64,000 bases of DNA, from assembly GCA_963729165.1 (NCBI GenBank), contig CAVSMM010000007.1, positions 328,989 to 392,988 on the forward strand, given 5' to 3'. The position numbers and the translations under genes are program-made. The DNA comes from JACCZX01 sp963729165. GTDB lineage: Bacteria > Pseudomonadota > Gammaproteobacteria > Burkholderiales > Burkholderiaceae_F. Shown piece by piece: positions 1 through 9,173 of the stretch (its first letter is position 1; every line of letters begins with the position of its first letter). Below the pieces are notes generated by a model. That model was not told the DNA's origin. It was given only the letters and a program-made list of their open reading frames with translations, and made no database searches.

Positions 1-1072
1 CACCGTCGATCCGGCGCACGCGATGTTTGCCGGCGCGGTTGCTCGAGCGACGCCGCGCGCGGTCCGACCACCGGCTTCCGCCTCGATCCGAACACGAATA
101 CGCGAAGCCGCCCCTCGACATTGGGTGGCGGCGCAACCGGCGGACTCGACCTGGGCGGGTTAACCGGCGCGGGCTCGGTCATGAGTCGCGATACGAACGT
201 CGAACGTGCCGCCGTTGACGCAGATGGTCGTCGACACGCGCATGGGCGACAGCAAGATGCAGGTCGAAACCAAGATGCCGGCGGACACGAAGCTGTCGGG
301 TCCCGACACGACATCTGCACCGACAACTCAATTTCGAGCGACGCTGCCGGGAGAGCCTGCTCAGAAAAATGGCGCAGCAGGCGCTCCGATGACAGGCGCT
401 GCCACCGACTTCGGATCGCTCGATTTCGATTTGGGTCCGACACGGATGGGCAACCTCGAGATCGCAACACGGATGCCGGATCTCGACGAGGCGCCATCGC
501 GCGCGGAGCCAGAGGTGTTCGCAGCGACAACGCCGCAGCGAGCCGAGCCGCCCGCGGTGTCCGACATGGACTTCGCGCTGCCGAAGGAGAAGTATCAGCC
601 GATGGCGCCGACCGCGACCGGCGTGGGTGCGATTCCCGATCTGGATCTGAACATTCCGCCGCCGACCCGCATGCCGGTCGCGCCGTCGACGCGCATGCCG
701 GTGCCACCTTCGGCCGCGATGGAAGAAGCGCTGTCGCGCCCGACCGTGATTGGCGTCAAGCAGGCGTCGGCTGTCGGTAGTCTGCCGGATGAGCAGGCCG
801 CAAGACTGACAGCCAACACTGACCAGGCGACTGTTCCGCTGATCGATTTCGACTTGTCTGCAGTCAGTCTCGACGCAGCCACGAAACGCGGTGAAACCGA
901 GCCGGGTAGTGCGCTGGCGCAACAGATGGCGACCAAGCTCGATCTCGCACGCGGTTACATCGACCTGGGCGTCAAAGATGGCGCGCGCGAGCTGCTCGAT
1001 GAAGTGATGCGCGACGGCACGCGCGAGCAGCGCCAGGCAGCAGTTGATCTGATCAAGCAGATCGAAAGCTAG
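1..1072 (+). CDS. fimV: FimV C-terminal part (partial, frameshifted)
   Basis: This is the 3' end of a FimV-like inner-membrane pilus/polarity protein; the start lies outside the window. From about position 206 the frame is open to the stop at 1072. Its last ~45 residues (ATKLDLARGYIDLGVKDGAR...) match the conserved FimV C-terminal helical domain that binds partner regulators. The preceding part is an acidic, Pro/Thr-rich linker with recurring TRM/TKM tripeptides (for example DTRMGDSKM, ATRMPDLDE, STRMPVPPS). Upstream of ~205 the plausible coding continues in another frame (TLGGGATGGLDLGG), so a one-base shift lies around 195-210. A fimV-truA order is usual in Burkholderiales. Confident about the C-terminal domain, less so about the linker. 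Confidence 0.75.
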
Positions 1073-1110
1073 AACTGCGGACCGGCGGCGCCGGTCTGCA
1101 GCGCCTTCCG

Positions 1111-1952
1111 ATGCGCATCGCGCTCGGCATCGAATACGACGGCGCAACGTTTACCGGTTGGCAGACCCAAGCCGATGGACGTGGCGTGCAGGACGCAGTC
1201 GAAAACGCCTTGGCGCAAGATCGGCGGAAGCGCCATCGCAACCATCTGTGCAGGCCGAACCGACAGCGGTGTTCACGCGCTCGACCAGGTCGTCCACTTC
1301 GACACCGATGCCACGCGGCCACTAACGGCCTGGGTCCGCGGCGTTAATCGGTTTCTTCCGGCATCAGTTGCGGTTCAGTGGGCGCGGCCGGTCGGCGCCG
1401 ATTTTCACGCTCGCTACGGTGCACGCCGCCGGCGCTATGACTACTGGATACTGAATGCGCCGGTGCGGTCGCCACTGGCGCACGCGCGCGCAGGCTGGGT
1501 GTTTCGAGCACTTGACGAAGAGGCGATGCGGCAGGCGGCGGCGCACTTGGTGGGCCGCCACGATTTCACGTCGTTTCGCTCTGCCGAGTGCCAGGCCGCC
1601 ACGCCGGTGCGACAGGTTGAGGAGCTGCGCGTTGATCGAAGCGGGCCTCTGATTCGAATTAGCATCACCGCCAACGCTTTTCTGCACCACATGGTGCGCA
1701 ACATCGTCGGGGCACTCGTCTACGTTGGCGTTGGCAGGCGCCCGCACGATTGGATCAAAGAGGTGCTGCAAGCGTCGCGACAGGACGGCGGGTGCGCCGA
1801 CGTTTGCGGCGGCGGGGTTGTACCTTGCACGGGTCGAGTACGATCCTGCGTTCTGCCTGCCGGCGCCTGCGCCGGCCCAACCAGTTTGGGTGGGCCTGTT
1901 TACCCCTGATGCGTACACGAATCAAGATTTGCGGGCTGACGCGCGAAGCTGA
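1111..1952 (+). CDS. truA: tRNA pseudouridine(38-40) synthase TruA, split by two frameshifts
   Basis: TruA converts uridine 38-40 of tRNA anticodon arms to pseudouridine. The ATG at 1111 gives IALGIEYDGATFTGWQ, the usual N-terminus. The catalytic motif AGRTDSGVHA (Asp nucleophile) follows in a second frame. In the third frame RTAGAPTFAAAGLYLARVEY and a stop near 1952 close the gene. An extra G near 1219 (GCGCAAGATCGG where GCGCAAATCGG restores the frame) and an extra base near 1773 explain both breaks. The last ~44 bases overlap trpF. Every conserved block is present, so I infer a functional gene with sequence errors rather than a pseudogene. Confidence 0.85.
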
Positions 1953-2535
1953 TGTGGCCGCCGCGGTTGCGGCCGGCGCGGATGCGATCGGGTTCGTCTG
2001 TTATCCGAAGAGTCCCCGTTACGTTGCACCGATTCGGTTACGTGCGCTCGGCCGTGAGGTCGGTGTGTTCGCCTCGCCGGTGCTGCTGTTCGTGAATGCC
2101 GCTTCGGACCTGATCGAGGGCGCGCTCGAAATGATGCCGAATGCGCTGCTGCAATTTCATGGTGACGAGCACGAGCCCGCATGCAATCGGTATCGGCGTC
2201 CGTATATCCGATCGGTTCCAGTGACTGATACCACCGACCTGACCCTTTTCGAAAGCGAGTTTGCCTCGGCAGCTGCGCTGCTGGCCGACGCACCCACCGA
2301 AGACTTCGGTGGCAGTGGACAGACCTTCAACTGGTCGCGCCTGCCTAAGCAGCGCGCCAAGCCTCTCGTGCTCGCCGGTGGTTTGAACGTCGATAACGTC
2401 GGCGCCGCGATCGCTGAAGTGCGCCCGTATGCGGTCGATATCAGCAGCGGGGTCGAGCAGCAGCCGGGCCGCAAGAGCACGCAGAAGATTGAAGAGTTCA
2501 TTGCAGCGGTACGGCGTGCCGATCAGCGCGCATGA
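1909..2535 (+). CDS. trpF: Phosphoribosylanthranilate isomerase TrpF
   Basis: TrpF isomerises N-(5-phosphoribosyl)anthranilate to CdRP, the third committed step of tryptophan synthesis. The 208-residue protein starts RTRIKICGLTREADV; the KICGLT motif carries the catalytic Cys. The catalytic Asp lies in QFHGDE, and the phosphate-binding end is VLAGGLNVDNV...DISSGVE. The start at 1909 is chosen because the family always begins a few residues before KICG; the open frame extends further upstream only because it overlaps truA in another frame. The stop overlaps the trpB start (ATGA), so translation is probably coupled. Confidence 0.95.
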   Translation: MRTRIKICGLTREADVAAAVAAGADAIGFVCYPKSPRYVAPIRLRALGREVGVFASPVLLFVNAASDLIEGALEMMPNALLQFHGDEHEPACNRYRRPYIRSVPVTDTTDLTLFESEFASAAALLADAPTEDFGGSGQTFNWSRLPKQRAKPLVLAGGLNVDNVGAAIAEVRPYAVDISSGVEQQPGRKSTQKIEEFIAAVRRADQRA

Positions 2536-3731
2536 AGCCGTACGATCTTCCCGACTCGCGCGGTCATTTTGGCCCTTACGGCGGAATTTTCGTCGCCGAG
2601 ACGTTGATGCACGCGCTCGACGAGCTGCGCTCGGCGTATTTGAAGTACCAGCAGGACCCGGAGTTCGTCGCGGAGTTTCAGCGCGAGCTCAAACACTTCG
2701 TCGGTCGTCCAAGTCCCATTTATCACGCACGGCGCTGGTCGGAAATGCTTGGTGGCGCGCAGATTTACCTGAAGCGCGAGGACTTGAATCACACCGGCGC
2801 GCACAAGATCAACAACACGGTCGGCCAGGCCTTGCTCGCAAAGCGTATGGGAAAGCCGCGCGTGATCGCTGAAACCGGCGCCGGACAGCACGGTGTGGCA
2901 ACCGCGACGGTTGCTGCACGCTACGCGATGGAGTGTGTGGTCTATATGGGCGAAGAGGACATGGCGCGTCAGGCTGCCAATGTCTATCGCATGAAGCTAT
3001 TGGGCGCGAAAGTAGTGCCGGTCAGCAGCGGCAGCCGCACGCTGAAAGATGCGCTGAACGAAGCGATGCGCGACTGGGTCACCAACGTCGAAAATACTTT
3101 CTACATCATCGGAACCGTTGCGGGCCCGCATCCGTATCCGATGATGGTGCGCGACTTCAATTCGGTAGTGGGCAAGGAATGCATCGAGCAGATGCCCGAG
3201 ATCGCCGGCCGTCAGCCCGATGCGGTAATCGCGTGCGTCGGCGGTGGTAGCAACGCGATGGGAATTTTTTACGATTACATTGCGCACAAGGATGTGAAGC
3301 TGATCGGCGTTGAAGCCGCCGGCGAAGGGCTTGCGAGCATGCGGCATGCTGCAAGCCTGCAGCGCGGGGTGCCGGGCGTGTTGCACGGCAATCGCACCTA
3401 CCTGCTGCAAAACGAGGACGGTCAGATCATGGAGACGCATTCGGTCAGCGCGGGTCTCGACTATCCCGGTGTGGGCCCCGAGCACGCATGGCTGAAAGAC
3501 GAGCGACGCGCCGAATACGTCGGTGCCACCGATGATGAAGCGCTGCAGGCATTTCACGATTGCTGCCGCATCGAAGGAATTATTCCGGCGCTGGAATCGA
3601 GCCACGCACTGGCATACGCAAGCAGACTCGCACCGACCTTGCCGAAGGATTCGATTCTGCTGGTCAATCTGTCGGGCCGGGGCGACAAGGATTTGCATAT
3701 CGTTGCCGATCGCCAAGGCATGAAATTCTGA
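2532..3731 (+). CDS. trpB: Tryptophan synthase beta chain
   Basis: TrpB condenses indole and serine to tryptophan in the alpha2beta2 synthase complex. The 399-residue sequence is full length and unbroken. The PLP lysine is K92 in NHTGAHKINN, and the PLP phosphate loop is GGGSNAMG. The COMM-domain region (MGEEDMARQAANVYRMKLLG) and the C-terminal SGRGDKD loop are present. It overlaps trpF by four bases and trpA by one (TGATG), which is a tight trpFBA operon. No methyltransferase gene separates trpB and trpA, although one is found there in some relatives. Confidence 0.98.
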   Translation: MKPYDLPDSRGHFGPYGGIFVAETLMHALDELRSAYLKYQQDPEFVAEFQRELKHFVGRPSPIYHARRWSEMLGGAQIYLKREDLNHTGAHKINNTVGQALLAKRMGKPRVIAETGAGQHGVATATVAARYAMECVVYMGEEDMARQAANVYRMKLLGAKVVPVSSGSRTLKDALNEAMRDWVTNVENTFYIIGTVAGPHPYPMMVRDFNSVVGKECIEQMPEIAGRQPDAVIACVGGGSNAMGIFYDYIAHKDVKLIGVEAAGEGLASMRHAASLQRGVPGVLHGNRTYLLQNEDGQIMETHSVSAGLDYPGVGPEHAWLKDERRAEYVGATDDEALQAFHDCCRIEGIIPALESSHALAYASRLAPTLPKDSILLVNLSGRGDKDLHIVADRQGMKF

Positions 3732-4549
3732 TGTCGCGCATTGCGGGGCGTTTCAACGAGCTTCACAGCCGCGGGCGCAAGGGCCTGATTGCTTATATAT
3801 GCGCCGGCGATCCGTCGCGCGCATCAACGGTGCCGCTACTGCTTGCATTGGCACGTGCCGGCGCCGACGTCATCGAGGTTGGCGTTCCGTTTTCAGACCC
3901 GATGGCGGATGGGCCCGTGATCCAGCGTGCGGCTGAACGTGCGATTCGCAATGGCGTGGGGCTTAAGGAGACGATTCGGATGGTCGGCGAGTTTCGCCGA
4001 TCGGATGCGGTGACGCCGGTTGTTCTGATGGGTTATGCCAATCCAATCGAGCGCATGGGACGCACGCAATTCGCGCGCGATGCACGGACTGCCGGCGTCG
4101 ACGGCGTTATCGTGGTCGACTATCCGCCGGAGGAAGCGGTTGAATCATCGGGTCAATTGAAAGCCGCTGGCATCGATCCGATTTTTCTGGTGACGCCGAC
4201 GACGACCGACGCGAGAATCGCAGCGATTGCGTCGCAGGCCGCGGGATTTCTGTACTACGTCAGCTTGAGGGGGATTACCGGTGCCGGACATCTCGACGTC
4301 GGTGCGGTCGCCTCGCGCTTGCCTTTGATTCGCCGTCATACTGGGTTACCTGTCGCGGTGGGCTTTGGCATCCGCGACGCTGCGAGCGCGAAAGCGGTGG
4401 CGCAGGTCGCCGATGCAGTCGTGATTGGCTCGCGGATTATTGAAGAGATGGAGACGGTTTCGACAGAACATGCGGTCCAAGCCGCTGAGAAGTTCGTCGC
4501 CGGCATTCGGATCGCGATCGACGACGCGCCGGTTGTGCGCGCTGCCTAA
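3731..4549 (+). CDS. trpA: Tryptophan synthase alpha chain
   Basis: TrpA cleaves indole-3-glycerol phosphate to indole and glyceraldehyde-3-phosphate and channels indole to TrpB. The 272-residue TIM barrel shows the catalytic Glu in DVIEVGVPFSDPMADGP, the catalytic Asp in DGVIVVDYPPEE, and the phosphate-binding YYVSLRGITGAG and VAVGFGI segments. The ATG at 3731 overlaps the trpB stop. The frame stays open further upstream inside trpB but without TrpA similarity, so the later start is preferred. accD follows after 8 bases. Confidence 0.97.
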   Translation: MSRIAGRFNELHSRGRKGLIAYICAGDPSRASTVPLLLALARAGADVIEVGVPFSDPMADGPVIQRAAERAIRNGVGLKETIRMVGEFRRSDAVTPVVLMGYANPIERMGRTQFARDARTAGVDGVIVVDYPPEEAVESSGQLKAAGIDPIFLVTPTTTDARIAAIASQAAGFLYYVSLRGITGAGHLDVGAVASRLPLIRRHTGLPVAVGFGIRDAASAKAVAQVADAVVIGSRIIEEMETVSTEHAVQAAEKFVAGIRIAIDDAPVVRAA

Positions 4550-4557
4550 GGAGACCA

Positions 4558-5430
4558 ATGAGCTGGATTGACAAGATTCTGCCGCCGCGCATCAAGCGCG
4601 AAGAGGGCGCTGCGCGCAAGACAGTGCCCGAAGGCCTATGGACCAAATGTCCGGGGTGTGAAGCCGTTCTGTACACGGCTGAGCTGCAAAAGACCTTGTT
4701 TGTGTGCCCGAAGTGCGCTCAGCATATGCGCATCGGCGCACGGCAGCGGCTCGACGCGCTGCTCGATGCCGAGGGTCGCTACGAAATCGGACAGGAGATT
4801 CTGCCGGTCGACGCGCTGAAGTTTCGCGACAGCCGGAAGTATCCAGAGCGTCTGCAGCAGGCGATGGAAGACACGGGCGAGACCGACGCGTTGATAGTTA
4901 TCGGAGGCTCGATTCGAGCGCTGCCTGTCGTTGCCGCATGTTTCGAATTCGACTTCATGGGCGGCTCGATGGGTTCAGTGGTCGGCGAACGCTTCGTACG
5001 TGGCGTGCAAACCGCTATCGAACAGAAGGTGCCGTTTATTTGCATCACGTCGACCGGTGGCGCCCGCATGCAGGAGGGGCTGCTGTCGCTGTTGCAAATG
5101 GCAAAGACCACGGCAATGATCGCGCGCCTTGCGGAAGCGAAACTTCCGTTCATCAGCGTGTTGGCCGACCCAACGATGGGCGGCGTGTCGGCAAGCTTCG
5201 CCTTCATGGGCGACGTGGTTATCGCAGAGCCGAAGGCGTTGATTGGCTTTGCGGGGCCGCGCGTGATCGAGCAGACCGTACGTGAAACGCTGCCCGAAGG
5301 CTTTCAGCGCTCGGAGTTTCTGTTGACCAAGGGTGCGATCGACATGATCGTGGATCGGCGCCAGATGCGCGACGAGATCGCAGGTCTGTTGGCATTGTTG
5401 CTGAAGCAACCGCTGGAAGCTATCGCTTAG
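4558..5430 (+). CDS. accD: Acetyl-CoA carboxylase carboxyltransferase subunit beta
   Basis: AccD is the beta subunit of the carboxyltransferase that makes malonyl-CoA for fatty-acid synthesis, working with AccA. The 290-residue protein has the N-terminal zinc ribbon (CPGC near residue 27 and CPKC near residue 49) and the crotonase-like fold with TSTGGARMQEG and PTMGGVSASFAFMGD. A clear ribosome site (AAGGAG) lies just before the ATG. The trpA-accD-folC order is common in Beta- and Gammaproteobacteria. Confidence 0.97.
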   Translation: MSWIDKILPPRIKREEGAARKTVPEGLWTKCPGCEAVLYTAELQKTLFVCPKCAQHMRIGARQRLDALLDAEGRYEIGQEILPVDALKFRDSRKYPERLQQAMEDTGETDALIVIGGSIRALPVVAACFEFDFMGGSMGSVVGERFVRGVQTAIEQKVPFICITSTGGARMQEGLLSLLQMAKTTAMIARLAEAKLPFISVLADPTMGGVSASFAFMGDVVIAEPKALIGFAGPRVIEQTVRETLPEGFQRSEFLLTKGAIDMIVDRRQMRDEIAGLLALLLKQPLEAIA

Positions 5431-5466
5431 GCAGGAAGCCGGCGCTACGCGTCCGGCGACGCAAGC

Positions 5467-6775
5467 TTGTTGGAAAGCCTCTCCTCGTGGCTTGAGCGGA
5501 TCGAACGACTGCATGCCAAGTCGATTGACCTCAGTCTCGATCGTGTGCGCGCAGTTGCGGCTCGCCTTGATCTTTCGCTGGCCTGTCCCACGATTGTTGT
5601 CGGCGGCACCAACGGCAAAGGCTCGACATGCGCGATGCTCGATTCGATCCTGCGCGCCGCCGGCTACCGCGTTGGCCTGTACACCTCGCCGCACTTGCTC
5701 CGATTCAACGAGCGCGCACGAATCAATGGCGTCGATGCCGACGATGACGCGCTGATCACGCAGTTCGAAGCTGTCGAGCAGGCACGTGCCAATACCACGC
5801 TGACCTACTTCGAATACACGACGCTGGCGCTGCTGCGTTTGTTCTCGCAGTCGAAGCTGGATGCCGCCGTACTCGAGGTCGGACTCGGCGGCAGGCTCGA
5901 TGCGGTCAACATCATCGACGCCGACGTTGCGGTTGTGACGTCGGTCGCCATCGATCATGTTGACTACCTCGGGGCAACACGAGAACTGATCGGCTCGGAA
6001 AAGGCACACATCTATCGCGCGGGTCGCCCGGCGATCTGCAGCGATCCTGAGCCACCGCAATCACTGATCGAGCATGCTTACGCCACTGGTGCAGACCTGT
6101 GGCGCTTCGGTCGCGATTTCAACTATCAGGGCGATCGGCAGCAATGGGCGTATGCCGGCCGGCACCAGCGCCGCGCGAGCCTTCCGTATCCGGCGCTGCG
6201 CGGCGCCAATCAGCTTCTGAATGCCTCCGGTGCGCTTGCCGCCCTTGAATCACTCGCGTCCAAACTCCCCGTGTCACAGCAGGCGGTCCGTCATGGGCTT
6301 CTTACGGTGCATCTGCTGGCTCGATTTCAAGTACTCCCAGGCAAGCCTGCGATCGTTCTGGACGTCGCGCACAATCCGCACGCTGCGGCCGTGCTTTCGG
6401 AAAATCTAGACATGATGGGGTTTTATCCGCGCACACATGCCGTCTTCGGCATGTTGAATGACAAGGATATCGGCGGAGTCGTTGCGAGAGTTGGCGACCG
6501 AGTCGATCATTGGTACGCGGGGCCGACGATAGGAGCGCGCGGTGCATCTGCCGGCAGCATCGCGCGACAGATCAGGTGCAGTGTTGCCTGCCGCCTCGGT
6601 CACTGAGCATGCGAGTGTTGCAGACGCGCTCGCTTCAGCGCGTGAGCACGCGAACGCCGATGATAGAATTTTGGCGTTCGGTTCTTTCGTTTCTGTGGCT
6701 GAAGTGATGCGCACAATCGCTGAAACGAGCGGAACGGTCCAAAGCACGACTTCGCACGTAGCACCATCGCACTAG
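5467..6775 (+). CDS. folC: Folylpolyglutamate / dihydrofolate synthase FolC, frameshifted near the 3' end
   Basis: FolC adds glutamate to dihydropteroate and folates using ATP. The P-loop GGTNGKGSTCAML, the SVAIDHVDYLG loop and the C-domain VLDVAHNPHAA motif are in one frame. That frame drifts after HWYAGPTIGARGASA and stops at 6606. The expected tail (ADDRILAFGSFVSVAEVMRT) continues in another frame to 6775, so one base is gained or lost near 6540-6560. The start is TTG at 5467, or the adjacent TTG at 5470. No ATG lies in a sensible place. Confidence 0.88.
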
Positions 6776-6798
6776 CGCCAGTCCCGCACGGAGCACTC

Positions 6799-7476
6799 AT
6801 GGCCTTCTGGCGCCGCAACGAAAACGCAGCCGATACTCGACCGAAACGCGCTTCGTCCCGCTCGACCGGCGAGACGGCCGCGCGCGGTGAGCCCGCGGAT
6901 GCGGTGCGCGTGCGTGCGCGGCGCAGATTAATCGGCGCCGCGGCGCTGCTGTTAACCGTGGCGATCGTGGTTCCAATGCTGCTCGACCCTGAGCCCAAGC
7001 CCGCCTCCGACAATATCGCGATCGACATCCCGAGCGAGAAGACACCGTTCACGCCGCGGCTGACATTGCCGCCCGTGCCAGGGCCTGAGAACGTTCCGGT
7101 CGCTCCGCCGCAGGAGGTCGCTCCGATCCCGGAAAAGCCTGACGATGTCGCTCGAGCCGCGGAAGCGAAGAAGATTGAAGAGCAGCGAGCGCGGGCGCTG
7201 CTTGAAGGCAAATCGAAGTCGGTCGCAATAGGAGCTGGCGACAAGACGGCCCGGTTTGTCGTGCAGGCGGCCGCTCCAGCCAGCGAAACTGCAGCACGCG
7301 AGCTCGCCGAGCGGCTGAAAAAGTCCGGACTTGCCCCATATATGGAAAAGGTCGATACCAAGCAGGGTGCGCGCTATCGCGTGCGGCTAGGACCGTATGC
7401 ATCGCGCGATGAGGCCGATGGTGTGCGCACTCGCTTGAAAGCACAAGGCATCAGCGCGAACTTGATAACTCTTTAA
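6799..7476 (+). CDS. dedD: DedD-like SPOR domain protein
   Basis: This is a bitopic inner-membrane protein that probably binds denuded septal peptidoglycan. The 225 residues comprise a basic cytoplasmic N-terminus, one membrane helix (residues ~41-56, LIGAAALLLTVAIVVPML), a Pro-rich periplasmic linker, and a C-terminal SPOR repeat (ARFVVQAAAPASET...YRVRLGPYASRDEAD). The folC-dedD order is standard. cvpA, which usually follows in Burkholderiales, is absent: only 65 bases separate this stop from purF. Confidence 0.88.
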   Translation: MAFWRRNENAADTRPKRASSRSTGETAARGEPADAVRVRARRRLIGAAALLLTVAIVVPMLLDPEPKPASDNIAIDIPSEKTPFTPRLTLPPVPGPENVPVAPPQEVAPIPEKPDDVARAAEAKKIEEQRARALLEGKSKSVAIGAGDKTARFVVQAAAPASETAARELAERLKKSGLAPYMEKVDTKQGARYRVRLGPYASRDEADGVRTRLKAQGISANLITL

Positions 7477-7541
7477 AAGTCTATTGCATCGATGCCAACC
7501 CTGCGTACGATGCGCATCGCGACAGCGCGAGGAGACACTCG

Positions 7542-9059
7542 ATGTGCGGGATAGTCGGAGTAGTGGCGACCAGCCCGGTCAACCAGCTGCTGTACGACTC
7601 GCTGCAGCTGCTGCAGCATCGCGGCCAGGATGCAGCAGGGATCGCAACCGGCTCGGGCAGCACGTTTTCGATGTGGAAGGGCAGCGGCATGGTGCGGGAA
7701 ATCTTCCGCACGCGAAACATGCGCAACCTGACCGGCAACGTTGGCATCGCCCACGTTCGTTATCCGACCGCCGGCTCGGCGTTCAGCGTTGAGGAAGCGC
7801 AGCCGTTTTATGTGAACGCGCCGTTCGGCATCACGCTGGCGCATAACGGCAATCTGACGAATGCCGAGCAGCTGAAAAGCGAAATGTTCCGCATCGATCG
7901 CCGTCACATCAACACCAACTCGGATTCTGAGATTCTGCTGAACGTGCTAGCGCACGAGCTGCAGGAGGGAACGTCGAACTACACCCTCGATCCGGCGACA
8001 ATTTTTCGGTCGGTCGCTGCGCTGCATCGGCGTGTGCGCGGCGCCTACGCGTGCGTCGCGCACATCGCCGACCACGGAATCGTTGCGTTTCGCGACCCTT
8101 ACGGGATCCGCCCGCTGGTTTACGGCGTCAACGAGACCGACGCGGGCACCGAGTATCTGGTTGCGAGCGAATCGGTGGCGCTCGAGGGGCTCGGGTTCAA
8201 GTTCGTACGCGACGTCGCGCCGGGTGAGGCGATCTTCATCGACATCGACGGCAACTTTTATTCGCAGCAGTGCGCCGACACGCCGACGCTGAATCCGTGC
8301 ATCTTTGAATACGTCTACTTCGCGCGGCCGGACTCGGTGATGAACGGCGTCAGCGTCTATAGCTCGCGCCTGAAGATGGGCGAATATCTCGCGGAGAAGA
8401 TTCGCAAGCAGATCCGCACCGGCGATATCGACGTCGTGATGCCGATTCCCGATACGTCACGTCCCGCGGCGATGCAGCTTTCGGCGAGGCTCGGGCTCGA
8501 GTTTCGTGAAGGCTTTTTCAAGAATCGTTATGTCGGGCGTACGTTCATCATGCCGGGCCAGGCGGTGCGCAAGAGAAGCGTCCGACAAAAGCTAAGCGCC
8601 CTGCCCACAGAGTTCAAGGGTAAGAACGTCTTGCTGGTCGACGATTCAATCGTGCGCGGCACAACATCGCGCGAGATCGTCAACATGGCGCGCGAAGCCG
8701 GTGCCAACAAGGTGATCTTCGCTTCTGCGGCGCCCCCAGTGCGCTATCCGAACGTGTACGGCATCGATATGCCGACGCGCAGCGAACTGATCGCACACGG
8801 GCGCTCGGATGACGAAATCCAGCGCCTGATCGAAGCCGACGGGCTTGTATATCAGGACATCGATGCGATGAAGCGGTCCGTGTCCGAACTTGGTCCACAT
8901 CTGACCAGTTTCGAGGCGAGTTGCTTCGATGGCGTTTACGTGACCGGCGATATCACGCCGGACTATCTGGATCGGCTCGAAGCCGCGCGCGAGCTGGCGG
9001 CGATTGCCGAGAGCGATCCGTACTCGCAGCTGAACCTAAACCTGGCCCAAGCCGATTGA
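7542..9059 (+). CDS. purF: Amidophosphoribosyltransferase
   Basis: PurF makes 5-phosphoribosylamine from PRPP and glutamine, the first step of purine synthesis. The protein has 505 residues, normal for the family. Cys2 (MCGIVGVV) becomes the N-terminal nucleophile after Met removal. LLQHRGQDAAGIAT and AHNGNLTN belong to the Ntn glutaminase domain. The PRPP loop LLVDDSIVRGTTS is in the C-terminal phosphoribosyltransferase domain. AGGAG precedes the ATG. The frame is intact. Confidence 0.98.
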   Translation: MCGIVGVVATSPVNQLLYDSLQLLQHRGQDAAGIATGSGSTFSMWKGSGMVREIFRTRNMRNLTGNVGIAHVRYPTAGSAFSVEEAQPFYVNAPFGITLAHNGNLTNAEQLKSEMFRIDRRHINTNSDSEILLNVLAHELQEGTSNYTLDPATIFRSVAALHRRVRGAYACVAHIADHGIVAFRDPYGIRPLVYGVNETDAGTEYLVASESVALEGLGFKFVRDVAPGEAIFIDIDGNFYSQQCADTPTLNPCIFEYVYFARPDSVMNGVSVYSSRLKMGEYLAEKIRKQIRTGDIDVVMPIPDTSRPAAMQLSARLGLEFREGFFKNRYVGRTFIMPGQAVRKRSVRQKLSALPTEFKGKNVLLVDDSIVRGTTSREIVNMAREAGANKVIFASAAPPVRYPNVYGIDMPTRSELIAHGRSDDEIQRLIEADGLVYQDIDAMKRSVSELGPHLTSFEASCFDGVYVTGDITPDYLDRLEAARELAAIAESDPYSQLNLNLAQAD

Positions 9060-9068
9060 TGTAGCATT

Positions 9069-9124
9069 CGCGAACGCGCCGATTTGAATCAGCTTGCGGG
9101 CGCTTAACAAATTCGGCTAAAGCG
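9069..9124 (+). promoter_or_regulatory. SAM-II riboswitch aptamer upstream of metZ
   Basis: The leader of metZ matches the compact SAM-II H-type pseudoknot. It has a GCGCC strand (9076-9080), GATTTGA, a CTTGC turn, a GGCGC return strand (9099-9103), then TTAACAAATTC and GGCTAAAG. GCGCC pairs with GGCGC (P1), and GAAT (9086-9089) pairs with ATTC (9111-9114). The conserved GATTT, CTTGC and GCTAAA elements lie where the known metX/metZ examples have them. SAM binding in this class represses methionine biosynthesis genes, which fits its place before O-succinylhomoserine sulfhydrylase. The match is from memory of the consensus and not a covariance search. Confidence 0.88.
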
Positions 9125-9135
9125 ATGGTGAACAC

Positions 9136-9173
9136 ACCCGCCTAGCTGACTTTTACGTTGAGGCGGGTTTTTT
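9136..9173 (+). terminator. Intrinsic terminator ending at the metZ start codon
   Basis: ACCCGCC (9136-9142) pairs with GGCGGGT (9162-9168) around a 19-base loop and runs into six Ts (9168-9173) directly before the ATG at 9174. The right arm GGCGGG is also the only Shine-Dalgarno-like sequence, so the hairpin could block both elongation and ribosome binding. GCGGG of the aptamer (9096-9100) is complementary to CCCGC (9137-9141), which provides a possible antiterminator when SAM is absent. Confidence 0.8.

Noticed and set aside
121..780. Long plus-strand frame over the FimV linker
   Set aside because: Only its first ~30 residues (GGGATGGLDLGG) look native; after ~200 it is Arg/Ala-rich out-of-frame reading of FimV.
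4975..6060. 361-residue minus-strand frame
   Set aside because: It lies antisense to accD and folC, has no start context, and is the typical Arg/Leu-rich shadow of GC-rich coding DNA.
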